NCBI RefSeq assembly: GCF_040054535.1
Contig: NC_090792.1
Coordinates: 5,874,001 to 5,938,000 of the forward strand
DNA: 64,000 nucleotides
Origin: Antennarius striatus
Taxonomy: Eukaryota > Chordata > Actinopteri > Lophiiformes > Antennariidae
Direction: 5' to 3'
Below, in pieces: positions 10,011 through 21,660 of this stretch. The position numbers and the translations under genes were made by a program. The notes under the pieces are model-generated. The model searched no databases and had not been told where the DNA came from. It saw only the letters and a list, made by a program, of their open reading frames with translations. Numbering within the stretch: position 1 is the first letter of the stretch; every line of letters begins with the position of its first letter.

Positions 10011-10377
10011 CGGTAAATTAAACTCTATTTTCTTGCAAAATTTTTCTTTTTTGGGATTTTTTCATGTCATTGCAGGGTTCGCGTACTACAAAAGCCACCA
10101 GCACGTAAAGACAAAGGCGGATGACGTTGTGTGAATGACGTATATTTTTGTTGACAAAGTAGAAATTAAAAATAGTTCTTTTAAAATTAGATGGCATCAA
10201 CTCAAACTCCAAGATAACTGCCCATCAAAATAAACTGATATATTACCCAACCGGCGCATGCTAGAACAAGCTAACCGAAGCAAAACAGTGACTGTGGTTG
10301 AACTGTATTGTACTACGTATTTATATTTAAAAAAAATACACCATCATTATTTTTAAATATGTATTATTAATTATTTT

Positions 10378-10905
10378 ATTAATAATACATATCTTTGGTA
10401 AATCCTTCGAAGTCCTCATTTTCGGTCTCTGCATTGAACAGCTCGGCAACTTCAGTATCGCTGTCGGAGTCCGTCTGTCTCGGACAATAGTCGAAGCAGA
10501 TACGTTGTTCCAGGCATCCAAAAGCTGTTGAGTCGATCCACTGGATATTAAGAAAGTTCTTGAAGACGTTTCGTCTCTCATCCAAGAGACTTCTTCAGTT
10601 CAGAGAGTGGCTGATAATGTCCCAGTTTATAAACCCTGAGGGGTGTGGTCAGTGCTTTTCACATTCCAACGACCGTCGTTAAACCCGTCTGGCTCTTCAA
10701 CGATTGATGGTGGGGGTGTCAAAGGGGGTCGTTGAGATGTTGTTCCAGGCATCCACGATCACCTCACATAATGTGGCGTAACTCGCTCAGTGCTGCCCCC
10801 CGGTCATAGTAAATGTGTGTTTACCGTCTCATCCATTGCTCCCACAACAAATGCAGCTCAACTTTAAATGTTCTGTTTGCACCAATGTCCAGTGGTTGGA
10901 GTTCT
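10378..10905 (-). pseudogene. pogo/Tigger-like transposase C-terminal remnant
   Basis: The minus strand reads LQPLDIGANRTFKVEL at about 10870, then WEQWM, then the WIVDAWNNVSAST-like segment, and an acidic tail (DSDTEVAELFNAE) ending near 10380. This is the end of a DDE-1 (pogo/Tigger) transposase. The frame is broken by stops and by a 218-bp retroposed insert with a 17-bp target duplication. The N-terminal DNA-binding part is not found. Confidence 0.75.
10504..10755 (-). mobile_element. Retroposed hairpin-type repeat with 17-bp target duplication
   Basis: The 17-base word gttgttccaggcatcca occurs at 10504-10520 and 10739-10755. Between them lies a repeat with the words gaagacgtttcgtctctc, ccaagagacttcttcag and cccagtttataaaccctg. 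The same repeat is at 49290-49612, and a diverged copy brackets 44035-45020. A long perfect duplication shows insertion by target-primed reverse transcription or a similar route. Its class (Penelope-like or LINE-mobilised) is uncertain. Confidence 0.75.
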
Positions 10906-10963
10906 TCAGTTCATCATCCTAGGATAATGGCAAGCTCCAAATTCAGTTGCTTCACATGACAGT

Positions 10964-11275
10964 ACACTCTAAAAAATAATGGACTGGCTTAACGCAAAAA
11001 AATTGACGTAACAATTTCCATGGACATTTTTCAGTTATTTCAACTTATCTATTTTCCAGTACATGCGACAAGGCTTCTAGTTAGACCAACTCATTTACTT
11101 CAGTACAAGCAACTTGATTTTCCTATTCTTCAATATTTGTTTTAAGTTAAACCAACTTAACTTTAATTGCGGTAAGACTACTTCTTTTAGTAAATCTAAC
11201 TTATTATCCTTTCATTCTATGACTAAATAATATCCATGGAAATTGTTACTTCAATTTTTTTTTGGGTATAAGAAC
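10964..11275. mobile_element. MITE with inverted ends, CACTC terminus
   Basis: It begins CACTCTAAAAAATAATGG. The segment taacaatttccatgga near 11008 is inverted at 11232-11250 (tccatggaaattgtta). CACTC plus an A-run is typical of fish EnSpm/CACTA-type ends. The right terminus is lost in a T-run near 11270. The ORF at 11243-11449 is not a recognisable gene. Confidence 0.55.
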
Positions 11276-11512
11276 TTATCTAAGTCAGAATATACCACAC
11301 AAAAAAAAATTTTTTTTTACCTGTTTATTCAAACAACCAACATCTCATTAAATGTGAACATTTTTGTACATTCCATTGAACTAGGTGCAAACTCAGCTGT
11401 ACACCTATACAGAAAGCTTAAAAAAACTACAAAAATACATGTCGTCTGAATTTGAGGATGACAAATGTCTCTGAACCAATTAACTAAAGCGCTAGCATAT
11501 ACGGGCTAGGAG

Positions 11513-11950
11513 CTGGCAAATGTGGGTATATGTGCACACGTATGGTTCAGTACAGTCGCAATCGTGCATAAATGACATTCAAGACAAAACACTGCAAGTA
11601 TACCGCAACATTGTCACACAGCTTCTCAATACCGTAAGTCCTCGAAAGTTTTCTCAAACTAAACAATTCCAACACTGACAGAGAGCTGAAAATCTGTGCC
11701 CTCTGTTTTTTAAGCAAACTTTTGAGTAACTTGAGTACCGTAATTCCTCAAAAGTTTGCTAAAAAACAGAGAGCACAGATTTTCAGCTCTCTGTCAGTTC
11801 TGATTGTTTAGTTTGAGAAAATTTTCAAGGCCTTACGGTATTGAGAAATCTCGCAATACTTCCGGTGTTTTGCCTTGAATGTCATTTATGCGCGGTTGCG
11901 ACTACCGTACTGAACCATATGTGTGCACATTCGCACATTTGCCAGTTTAT
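11513..11950. repeat. Foldback palindrome with ~210-bp arms
   Basis: The left arm (ctggcaaatgtg..., 11513-11725) is the inverse of the right arm (...cgcacatttgccag, 11745-11945), with a centre near 11733. Shared blocks include the gcacac-tatggttcagtac segment, the ataaatgacattcaag segment and the lobes around acagagagcacagat. Arms match closely but not perfectly. It is probably a foldback transposon with no coding capacity. Confidence 0.85.
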
Positions 11951-11963
11951 AGTGCAGACGCTA

Positions 11964-12000
11964 CACTCTAAAAAAGGATTCATGGAGCCAGTAGATCCAG
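11964..12000 (+). repeat. CACTC-type terminus, candidate left end of a CMC element
   Basis: CACTCTAAAAAAGGATTC follows immediately after the foldback. It resembles the start of the MITE at 10964. It lies upstream of the tandem array and the two cargo genes. No matching right end (TTTTTAGAGTG) was found before 24000. Confidence 0.4.
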
Positions 12001-12244
12001 GTCAAACACAACAGCTTTTTTTGTACAAAAAATTAAGTCTGATTTATTTACATTACAACGAGTTCATAACTTTATTTAATAAGTTGCTCTCCCTGAAATG
12101 GAAAAAAAATGAGTTCAAATGCCCGATACTGCAGTTCCCCTTTCTGCCACATGAAACCTCCTTTCGAAATCCACCTGTTACCTGAACCTGAACCTCAGGC
12201 TGAGCGGCAGCAGAGCTGACGGCACTGAGTGACAGAGCGCACAT

Positions 12245-13230
12245 CAGACAACTCTACCGTTTGGTGAGTAAAACTGACTCATATTAGTCAAAACAGATAA
12301 TCAATAGTCGTATAAAAATAGTTTTACACAACGCGAAGTGCTTTTCCTCGGTCAGCAGTGGTACTACAGTATAAGCTAGCTGTAAGCTAGTCTTAAAGTG
12401 ATTGTATTAGATTGAATTACTACATACGAAGTGAGTTGTTTGGTGTTTGCGGTGATTAAATTACGACGTAAATGTGTTTCACGGATGTCGGTAAATTCAA
12501 ACTTTCGCGGTTGTTCGTCTCGTAAACGGTCCGAGGCACACAAATGGCGGGCAAGAGCGCGCTGACTTCTGCTGTTTAGTGAGTAAAAATTAACGAATAT
12601 CGGTCAAAACAGCGAATCAATAGTGTTACAAAATAGTTTAACACAACACGAAATACTTTCCCTCGGTCAGCAGTGGTAGGTTAGTTTGTAAGCTGGCTGT
12701 AAGCTAGTCATATCAGTTGTTGTATACAGTTGAACCGAATTACTACAGACGGAGGTTCTGTCCTGACACTGGATTACTGCAGGGATTCGGTCTAATCCTA
12801 TAATATGTTTGGTGTTTGCGGTGATTAAATTACAACATAAATGAGTTTCACGGAGGTCGGTAAATTCAAACGCGGTTGTTCGTCTCGTAAACGGTCCGAG
12901 GCACACAAATGGCGGGCAAGGTCTTCTGCCGTTTAGTGCGTAAAAATTAACTAATATCACATTAGCTAATCCATAGTCTTGCAAACTAGTTTTACACCAC
13001 GCAAAGTATTCTCCCTCGGTCAGCAGTGGTCTGCTACTGTGTAAATTTGCTGTAAGCATACAATTACTATAATTCAGTTACACTGAATTCAGTTACACTG
13101 AATTACTGCAGGGGTTCGGTCTAACGCTGACGACAATGTTGGTGCCTTAATGTATTCGGTTAACTTGTGTAGTCAGTATTAAAGTGAATTTTGTCAGTAG
13201 TGGTCGGTACTGTGTTAGCTAGCAGTAAGC
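12245..13230 (+). repeat. Tandem ~315-353-bp repeats, candidate promoter array
   Basis: The word gtcagcagtg recurs at 12351, 12666 and 13019, with a fourth diverged copy (gtcagtagtg) at 13192, giving spacings of 315, 353 and 173. Shared blocks include ggtgtttgcggtgattaaa, ggtaaattcaaac, the cgtaaacggtccgaggcac segment and acaaatggcgggcaag. The last word resembles a YY1 site. Copies have diverged. Position directly before the zinc-finger gene suggests promoter or 5'UTR duplication; this function is inferred. Confidence 0.75.
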
Positions 13231-13383
13231 TAGCAGTAACTGTTCATTGCAGTAGTTTGTGCGCATTTCTTGCAAAAAAGTTTCTTTAAAAAAAAAGGGT
13301 GAAATCAACGTTATTGGTAGGCATCATAGCCTTCTGTTTGACTTTAAATTAGGTGATTGAAATAAAACTGCTAGTTTTCAAAA

Positions 13384-16040
13384 ATGAAGTGGGCATGTAA
13401 AATGTGCAAATTTGAATCACAGAGAAAGGCAGATGCTTAAGCATTATAGACTTAGACATGGTCACGGTGGAGAATCTCTCCCTTGTCTTTACCGGGACTG
13501 CTATTGCTCATTTAAAACATGGGGCAGCTTGCGAACCCACATGTCAAGAAGTCATTCCGCCTGGAACACAGCGACAATGTCCACGCTTCTGTCATTTAAA
13601 TGTCCATGTTGCCTCTTAAATACTCTTTCCACAGAAAGAGAATACTTTGAGCATATTGGTCGTCATTTAAAGAAACAGGAAACTGTGTGCTGTGTTTTTG
13701 AAAATTGTCTTTTCAAAACAAATATTTATGGAACATTTGCTTCTCACAGGAACCGGAAACACAATCCTCACACGATTGATGACTTCAAGCCTGAGCTTTT
13801 TGAAGACGTGTGTCAATCCCCTAAATGCAGGTGATGATCCTGAGGATGAGGGTGATGCCAAGGTTGCAGCGAGTGAAGATGATGAAGTGAGAGAATTGCC
13901 TAATTTAATAGAAAAACATGTAGCCCACCTGTTGCTTAAATTAGAAAGCATATTCAATGTACCTCAACGGTGTGTTGATGAGTTAGCTGAAGAACTACAC
14001 TTTATTTCTTCAACAGCTTCAGGTCCCATTTTAAAAGGTATTTTTTCAGACATGCTTGCAGAAGCATAATTGTGAACTAGATGATGTGGTCATCTCAGAG
14101 ATGGTGACAGACCTATGTGAGTGCAACCCAATTACATCAGCCCTGAGGAGTAATGGTCCTCTTTCCACCTCCTACAAAAGAAGACAGTATTTCAAGGAGA
14201 ATTTTTCTGTGGTAGAACCCATTGAGTATGTGCTCAGTGCCAGGGAGAAGAGAAGTTTCCAGTATGTGCCTATACTGAAGTCTTTACGTGAGGTTTTGAA
14301 AAAAAAAAAAGAAATCCTGGATTGGCTGACACACACCTGTGAAACAGATAGCAGCTCTGAAAGTCAATGCAGTTCATTTTAGGATGGCACAAATTTTAAA
14401 AACAATGCATTGCTGTCAGAAAATAATCCAGCAATTTCTATCATTCTGTATGTGGATGATTTTGAAGTGTGTAATCCACTTGGCACTTCAAGAAAAAAAC
14501 ACAAAATTACTGCTGTGTATTGGGTTTTAGCAAATTTTCCGGCACTGTTTAGATCATCATTGACATAAATATACCTTGCAATTCTCTGTAAGGCTGATGA
14601 TATCAAAAAGTTTGGCTATAGTGTTGTGTTGGAACCTTTGTTAAAAGATATTGCAAGCCTCGAAGAAGATGGAATTCACATCCCTTCATTAGGCATTCAG
14701 GTTAAAGGAACTGTCTTCTGTGTTGTTGCAGATACTTGGCGCACACTCCCTCGGAGGATTTGTTGAGGGCTTCTCAGGATCACACATCTGCAGGTTCTGT
14801 AAGGGAGAAAGATCCCAGTTCCAGGTATGTGAAGTCAGAACTGGTGCATTTCATCCCAGGACAAGTGCAAGAGCACAGGGATCTTGTTCAGACAGCGCAG
14901 ACAAGTGGGTCTCATTGTTGTGGAGTAAAGAGACAGTGTCCACTGAGTGAAAAGCTAAAATATTTTGATGTTTTGATGTTTTATCTGGCTACCCACCTGA
15001 TTTACTCCACAATCTCCTCGAAGGTATTGTACCTCTCGAGCTAGCACTGTGCTTAAATGCCTTGATCAAAAGAAAATATCTCACACTTGCTGAACTTAAT
15101 AAATTAATCAAGGAGTTCCCATACAGATGGACAGACAAGTCTGATACACCACAATCAGTTCCATTGAACTTTGCTGCAAAAAAGTCTGTTGGTGGGAATG
15201 CCCATGAAAATTGGGCTTTGCTTCGCCTTCTTACCCTGATAATAGGACAACGAATACCAGAGAGTAAACCCTCCTGGCAGCTCCTTCTGAATCTTAAGGA
15301 CATAGTTGAGCTTGTCCTATCTCCTGCTCATACAGACCTGACTATTTGTTACCTTGAAAGTAAGATTTCTGAGCATCGACATAGATTCATGGAGACGTTC
15401 CCTCAGGAAAGACTCATTCCGAAGCATCACTTTCTAGAACATTACCCACAGCAGATAAAGGCTTTTGGTCCTCTTGTGTCGCTGTGGACCATGCGTTTCG
15501 AGGCCAAACACAGCTTTTTTAAGCGTGTGGTCAGACATACCCTAAGGCATTCCAAAACATTCTGTTGCAGTAAAGCATCAGTTTATGGTTGCATACCATC
15601 TACATGGTGGTGCAGTTATTCCACCGCCTCTTCAGGCAAAAAAACTGTCAATGGTGGATTTGACTGTGCTGAGACAAAATATAAAACAAGCACTGGAAGT
15701 AAAATTTCCCAGTGTGTCAGTCATCCAAATGGCAACCACATTGTGTTGCAGCAGCACCGCTTACTCCACTGGAATGATCTTGGCACACGGTTCAATGGGT
15801 TGTCTTCCAGATTTTGTGGAGCTGATTCAAATTGCTATTGTAAATGGTAAGGTGGGGTTCATTGTTAAATGTTTAAATGGATGGTATAATGAACACCTTA
15901 GAAGCTTTGAACTTGAAAACACAGGTAGCATCAAGGTTATTGAACCAAATGAGCTGTGTGACATCACACCAATGGCAGCATACACTGTGGCTGGGAAGCG
16001 TATGGTCACCCAGAAGCACTACATTCACACTGATATCTAG
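13384..16040 (+). pseudogene. C2H2 zinc-finger transposase-like gene, frame-broken
   Basis: It starts at the ATG opening MKWACKMCKFES (13384). A one-base shift falls inside the first zinc finger (C-x2-C ... H-x4-H, ending HYRLRH). Further fingers follow (CLYRDCYCSFK...H, CPCCLL...H, CVFENCLFK...H). After 13830 the frame changes repeatedly: an acidic linker, LPNLIEKHVAHLLLK, then IILYVDDFEVCNPLG (14440). A His/Cys segment near 14790 (HICRFCK) follows, then a long piece at 15062-15550 with NAHENWALLRLL, PKHHFLEHYPQQ and WTMRFEAKHSFFK. The order matches a large family of uncharacterised fish proteins that look transposase-derived (KDZ or CMC type; not settled). At least four frameshifts make this copy non-functional. 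Confidence 0.75.
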
Positions 16041-16513
16041 TAACTGTTAGCACCATATCATTTGTTTGACTTAAACTTCAAGGAAATTTTGGAAAATGCA
16101 AAAACAGTATTTTGTAGTCCTATAATTTATGTGATCTTTGTAGTTTTGACTTATTACATTATATTTCAAATTGAATCCTTAGGAAGATTTTTTAAAAAGG
16201 CTACTGTTATTTGCCATGGAAATAAAGGATATAAAAATATAATCAGACAATAAGATTCTCCAATTTTCAGGTATCCAGTTTTGACAAAAATAATTACAAT
16301 TTATATAGTGTGTAATATAAAAGTTAGTGATTAGAGACATAATAACCAGTGTAATTCCTTACTCTAGGCAAGTTAATATTGAAAAGTCAATGAAAAGTCT
16401 GTACCATATCACTGGTAATTATCAATGTCAATCCTTCCCTCCAATAATGTTAGTACAAAGAAAAATGTGAATGTATTCTGTAAATCAAACTAAAATGATG
16501 TATTTCTATTACA

Positions 16514-19326
16514 GTTATACCCTTGTCTTCTGCAGCCAAGCTAAGGGTTATTCTTCAGGACCACGACATTCGCAAGCTTGACTTACCTCATGGCCTCCCT
16601 GGGACTGTGGTTGAACTTGAATCTCTTGTTAGAGAGACATTTGGGCTTCAACGGAACTTTACTTTGCATTACAGGGATGCTGATTTTGGAGAAGAACATT
16701 TTAGTCTTACGTCAACAAGTGACATCAGGGACAAAGACACAATAAAGGTGGTTGACATTGTTGAACCTTCCACAGTTACACCTAACTTACCTGAAGTGAA
16801 CAGTTCCTTTGGAAGTCAATCAGATATCTCAATCCTTAGTCCAGCATCAGCACTCGATGACAGTGCTTCAGTGACCACCGTCCAATGCAGTAGCTTGTGC
16901 AGTTCCCAGAATACACTTATTCTATCACCACCCGAACGTGAGATTCAGCAATCAGAATGGTGGCCCACTGAATTTCCTGTACCGCGCTTTGCATACGACA
17001 CAGAGATGATGCTCACCGCAGGGAATGAGGCTTTCAAGAACAATGGAACTCCACTCAACTTCAACTCAGTCATTTCTGACATCCTGGAAAAGCTGGCAGA
17101 AAGCATCTTTCAGTATGTGGCCTATCCATCAGGCTTACAGTTTGCAGATGTTGCTAGGGCATTGATTCTGAAGTATCCTTGCCTAAAAAAAGCAGGATCA
17201 TACAACGGATGTTATGCCTCTCTTCCTCGGTGTCATCTTACTGTTCCACCCCTCATCCGCCCAGCCGCCGTGGACCTTCCTCTGTGGACCTGCACCTCCG
17301 AGCCCACCAGTATCACCCCCATATCTCCATGTGTTGTGGACCTTATCCTCCAAGCCCACCAGTACCACCCCTCAACTATCCATCGACTGGGGTCCTGCTT
17401 CCTTTCTTCCTCCGTACAGTCATCCACACAGCTGTAATTGTGCCTTGACTTTAGCAACCTTAACCGTATTGGTACTGTCTCTATCTGGCCTATCTGTCAC
17501 TCTCTCTCTGTCTCTCTCTCTCTGATGCTGTTCTTATCTTCCTTTGATTTCTTTTCCACCCAATCGGTCGAGGCGGATGGCTGCCCAAAAGGGTCTGGGT
17601 CCTGCCCGGTGTTTCTTCCTCATTGAGGGAGTTTTTCCCCGCCAATGTCGCTTATGCTTGCTCTGGAGGGTTCAGTTGGGTTTCTCTGTCTGTTAAAGCG
17701 CTTTGAAATGTCTGCTGTCATGATTAAGCGCTATATAAATAAAACTTGATTGATTGATTGATATGGATGGCAACAGCGACTGAAATATAAAATGGGGAAC
17801 TATACATCCAAACTCAGGGGGCTTGGATGTCCTGAGCTTGATGTTAAATCTCTTAACAAGAAAAGACCGCATGACAAAGCGCCTGCAAAGAACGTCAAAA
17901 AGCCAAAAAAGTCAGAAGTTAACTATTTACCTCCTCATCCCCAAGGAGAAACACAGGAAAGTTTGGAAGGTGAAAGACTGGAACTCCTCTATGAAGTGAA
18001 AAAGAAGAACAACTTGCATATCATTGGAGAAAAAATGGCAAAGACATTCATTTTGCAGGCAAGAGGTTGTCAGTCAGGAACCATCCATCAGTGACCTGAA
18101 AGAAAGATGGCCGGCTCTTTTCACAGCAGTTCAGGTAAATATTTTTTCCTAAGACAATTTACAGTATTTGATATTTTGTTAAAGTAAATTGTATAGATTA
18201 TCATGTTGTGCCCATTTGTTTTTTTTGTTGTTTTTGTTCTTTTTTAAATTCAGATTAACCAGGAATTCAAACGCATCACGACTACGAGTCTGGAGACAAC
18301 ATTTATGGCAAAGCTAGACCACTACTCCTCAAAAATTATCTTGTTGCTGTCCTCGAGAGGAGGGTCTGCAAAAGTAAAGATTCAGCGCTTGCAGAACATC
18401 CTCCTGAAGGTATGAATAAATTAATATAAGTTTCTTACATAAAGGTAATATATTTTTGAACATGACTGTACAAGTGATAAAAAATTCAATTCAACATCAA
18501 TTGTAAGATTGTCTGCTAGATCTAGACAACTGTTTCGTATGAGGACATATGATGTCTCATAATGCCTTAGTCCAAGAATAAAATACATAAATGAGAACTA
18601 AATTACAAGTGAAATGGTATATATTAGGCATCACAAACCTCATCGTTCTGTTTTTATATGTAAACACATCTTCCTGTTCAACATTCCTCACAACATTCTA
18701 CATTCTTTCACAGGACAATTCAGTAGAGGCAAGGAGGGAAGTGTCCATACGTGGCTTGATGGTGTACCTTAAGGAAAAGGAGGAGGAGCTATTCGCTGAA
18801 GAGGTAAATCAGATACTTTGAGTTCACAGGGGCAGTGTGTTTTTTTACAGAGCTGCACATGAGCAGTGCAGGGCAACTTCTCCCTTGTGGACACAAATGT
18901 GAATTCATTAGGAGATAACGGTGGTGCTGTGAAATGTGTTCTACAATTCATGAAACAAATAGCAAGTGGTGTGTTTACATGAAAGAACTGTATGGATTTG
19001 AAATTTTTCCTCTACAAAAAAACATTTATGCTGATTCTGACCTAGGGTGGTGATGAGGATATCACTGGCCAAGTGATGAAGATTGTTTCAACAGGTGGCA
19101 TACCTGCAACCCATGCCAAGATTGTCCTGGAGGGAACCGAGGTCTTAGATGCTGAGGATATTCCCAGAGCCTGTGCCTTGCTAATGGGGCTAATATATGC
19201 ACTCAACCTCAGGTACCCAAAGGAACTAAAGAACACTTTTGAAGTTTTTCAAAAGATCTTCCTCGAGCTGGATGACCTCAAAGCTAGCCCTAAGGTGTTG
19301 TCACTTAAAAATAAAATGCTGTGCTA
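16514..19326 (+). pseudogene. PB1-domain 'SAMD3-like' gene, disrupted
   Basis: Exon A follows an acceptor at 16503-16513 and encodes a PB1-like N-terminus (AKLRVILQDHDIRKL to KDTIKVVDIV, about 80 residues). A Ser/Thr-rich linker and the helical segment ADVARALILKYPCLK follow. The exon is cut at 17217 by an L2 3' end and resumes at 17762 with [12 protein letters not shown]. Later exons: 18254-18411 (RITTTSLETTFMAKLDHYSS), 18715-18803 and 19047-19326 (stop TGCTAA), each bounded by AG/GT. A frameshift near 18060 adds to the damage. The N-terminal methionine exon is not seen. The product resembles fish proteins annotated as sterile-alpha-motif-containing 3-like. No function is known here; adjacency to the zinc-finger gene suggests a two-gene unit. 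Confidence 0.7.
17217..17761 (+). mobile_element. L2-type LINE 3' end inserted in the PB1 gene
   Basis: The insert ends with gcgctatataaataaaac and (TTGA)n, the usual 3' tail of fish L2 elements. A short duplication (tatg at 17213-17216 and 17762-17765) flanks it. It splits a coding exon between TGT-TAT and GGA-TGG codons, so the reading frame runs into the LINE and stops at 17437. A second tail of the same type lies on the minus strand at 60698-60790. Confidence 0.85.
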
Positions 19327-19559
19327 AAAATGCCAGTTGTTAAAGAGGCATTTAAGATATACTGTTTAAAAAAATGAAAGTGTTGCCATGTTTTTTGGAT
19401 TGTGTTGATTACTATGTAATATTCTGTAACACTAAGAATATAGACATCTGTCATCCTCAAGTTCAGAGGACATGTTGTATTTTTGCAGTGTCGTTTCCAT
19501 AGGTCTTCTGTATACAATTTAATTTAAACCTATAATTCAAAGCCATAACTCGAATTGTC

Positions 19560-19740
19560 ATGCAGATGACATGGATATTCCCAGAGCATGTGCCTTGCTA
19601 ATGTGCCTTGCTAATATATGCACACAACCTCAGTTACCCTAAAAAACACTTTAGAAGTCTTTCAAAAGATCTTCCTCGAGATGGATGATCTCTAAGCAAG
19701 ACCTAAAGTAACGACACTTAAAAATAAGCTGCTGTGCTAA
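19560..19740 (+). repeat. Decayed duplicate of the last PB1-gene exon
   Basis: Matches 19141-19325 (gatattcccagagc, gtgccttgctaat, caaaagatcttcctcgag, ctgctgtgctaaaa) with deletions and substitutions that close the frame. It looks like a local tandem duplication that has degenerated. The stretch 19741-19935 carries nothing recognisable. Confidence 0.8.
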
Positions 19741-20272
19741 AAAAAATCCAAAAGTTAGAGGTGTTCAAGATATTAAAATTTAAAATCGTGTTTTTATGAT
19801 AAATATTGTTCTGTAATATTAATTCTTACGACGCTTCTCCGGGCTGTTTTATGTTCCAGAATCTATTGCTCCAGCTCGTCTTCCAGCCCCAGCCATCTTG
19901 GCTTGCAGCCACAAAAGTAAGTTTCGTTTTCTTAAAGGGGCCCTATTATGAAAATCACACTTTTTCAGGTCTCTACATATACATAGTGATCCTCCCTAAC
20001 CCGACCAACTCCTAGAATCTGGTAAACAAACACTTCCTGCATCAATAGATATTTGGAGTTTTAGGAAGTCATGGCTCTGAACGACTCGATTGCTAGAATA
20101 GGCATCCTTGACGTCAGACTTTGCACTCTGCTATTGGACAGAGTATTGGACGATATGGATTGGTGGACATGCTCAGGGGCGTGAACGATATGGACTGGTT
20201 GACACGCCCAAGGGCGTGGCCATCCCCAAGATGGAGTTCTTCCTGTCGGACGAGAGGTAGCAGTCTGTTGAA

Positions 20273-20467
20273 ATGGCGTCTGTGACAAGGAGACAAGGTA
20301 GTTGCTCAGTTGTTGATTGTACAAATCAACACCAGTGTTTATTTTTAATCCCATCCAATGAAGAACAGAAGAGAGCGTGGTTGCATTTCATTTTTAATGG
20401 CTCTGTGCAGCTACATCACCTGCACGTTTGTTTGTGTGTGGAACCACTTCACTCCAGCCTGTTTTAG
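20273..20467 (+). pseudogene. THAP-like zinc-finger fragment
   Basis: The ATG at 20273 opens MASVTRRQGSCSVVDC. The pattern C-x4-C ... W-x2-F (RAWLHFIF) is that of a THAP domain, but the closing Cys/His pair is scrambled by a frame change after residue 45. It lies near the left end of the TTAA element and is probably its DNA-binding part. The region 20468-21660 holds possible further exons that I cannot assign. Confidence 0.65.
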
Positions 20468-20579
20468 CAAAGAGGGTCAGCTCAGACGGGGCTTTGCCTG
20501 AGACTGATCCTCATTCAAGGATCACTCCCAACCATACGGGACCAAGGACCTGCACCCTGGTTACAGGTAAGTCTCACCA

Positions 20580-21010
20580 TGTTTATCTTTTTTGCAGTTG
20601 TCTGTTAGCATGAGTGATTGAGTGCTATTTTGGCTAATTAGGTGGTACTGCTTTGTTTCGTGTTGGCGTGTGTGCGCTCTAACGCTGAACCTACAGTATC
20701 TACTGTAGGTACAACGCACATGAGTTGGGCTCACATTTTATCTTTTTTCTTTTTGTCGGTTAGCATGAACGAAGTCATGCTATGCTAGGCTATGTAGGGA
20801 GGTCTCCTTTGTTTCGAGTTTGCGTGCTGTGTGTGTGCGTGCACTCCCACACGTGTGCGTGCTGGACCTACAGTATAAAACTAAAAAGTTGGTCTTATAT
20901 TTTCTTTTCTATTATCTGTCAGCATAAAGTCAACTTATGCTAGGCTACGTAGGGAGTTGTGCTTTGTTTCGCATTGTGTGTGTGCGCAGACGTGTGAGTC
21001 GTTTGTATGT
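20580..21010. repeat. Degenerate ~160-bp tandem repeat inside the TTAA element
   Basis: Three successive blocks share ttttatctttt...ctgttagcat, a gctaggctatgtaggga word, ctttgtttcg and gtgtgtgcg, with spacing of about 150-165 bases. Copies have diverged. A short palindrome, acctacagtatctactgtaggt-like, lies near 20690. Confidence 0.55.
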
Positions 21011-21660
21011 TGGTCGTCATAGCAACAACGCACACAGGTCTGTCCTCCTTATCCAATATCAGAACATTGGTGTCCTGAAATTAGTGTCCCTCTTCCTTGT
21101 GCATCCTTTCAGCCTACAGCTTCAAGGGACGTGGGGGGCCAAACTGACCCAGTGGACACTCATACTGTTGGTACACAGCTGTCCTGCAGGACTCTTCATT
21201 CCCACTATTGAAGTAAAGGTATGTACATGTCATATTCCATACAATGTTTTAATAAAATTGGTTAAATACACTAATTTTCAAAATATAGTTGTCCATAGGA
21301 CTTAAGTATAAAAATTTTTGAGACAGATTCATGTATGTCATATATTGTTTTGGCTCGTTATTTCGTTACGTTTGGTGTACCCCTCTACAAGATACACTTT
21401 TCCAAAGGCTTTTGAAGGGACAATGTGACAATGAGTCAAACCTCTCTGTTAGTGTTGCAATATTTTAATATTTCAAACAAACATGTTTTGAAATTCTGTT
21501 GGTAATTGTTCGCACCAAAACACAGTGAAAAGTAACCATACAAATAAATAAATTAGTAGCAAGTACCAGGATGTATTTTGAATTTTTCTAAACAAAGAAA
21601 TGAATCAAGCAATATCAATAACAGTAAAAATCTATCTTTTTGTTTTATTGAACAGGTTTT

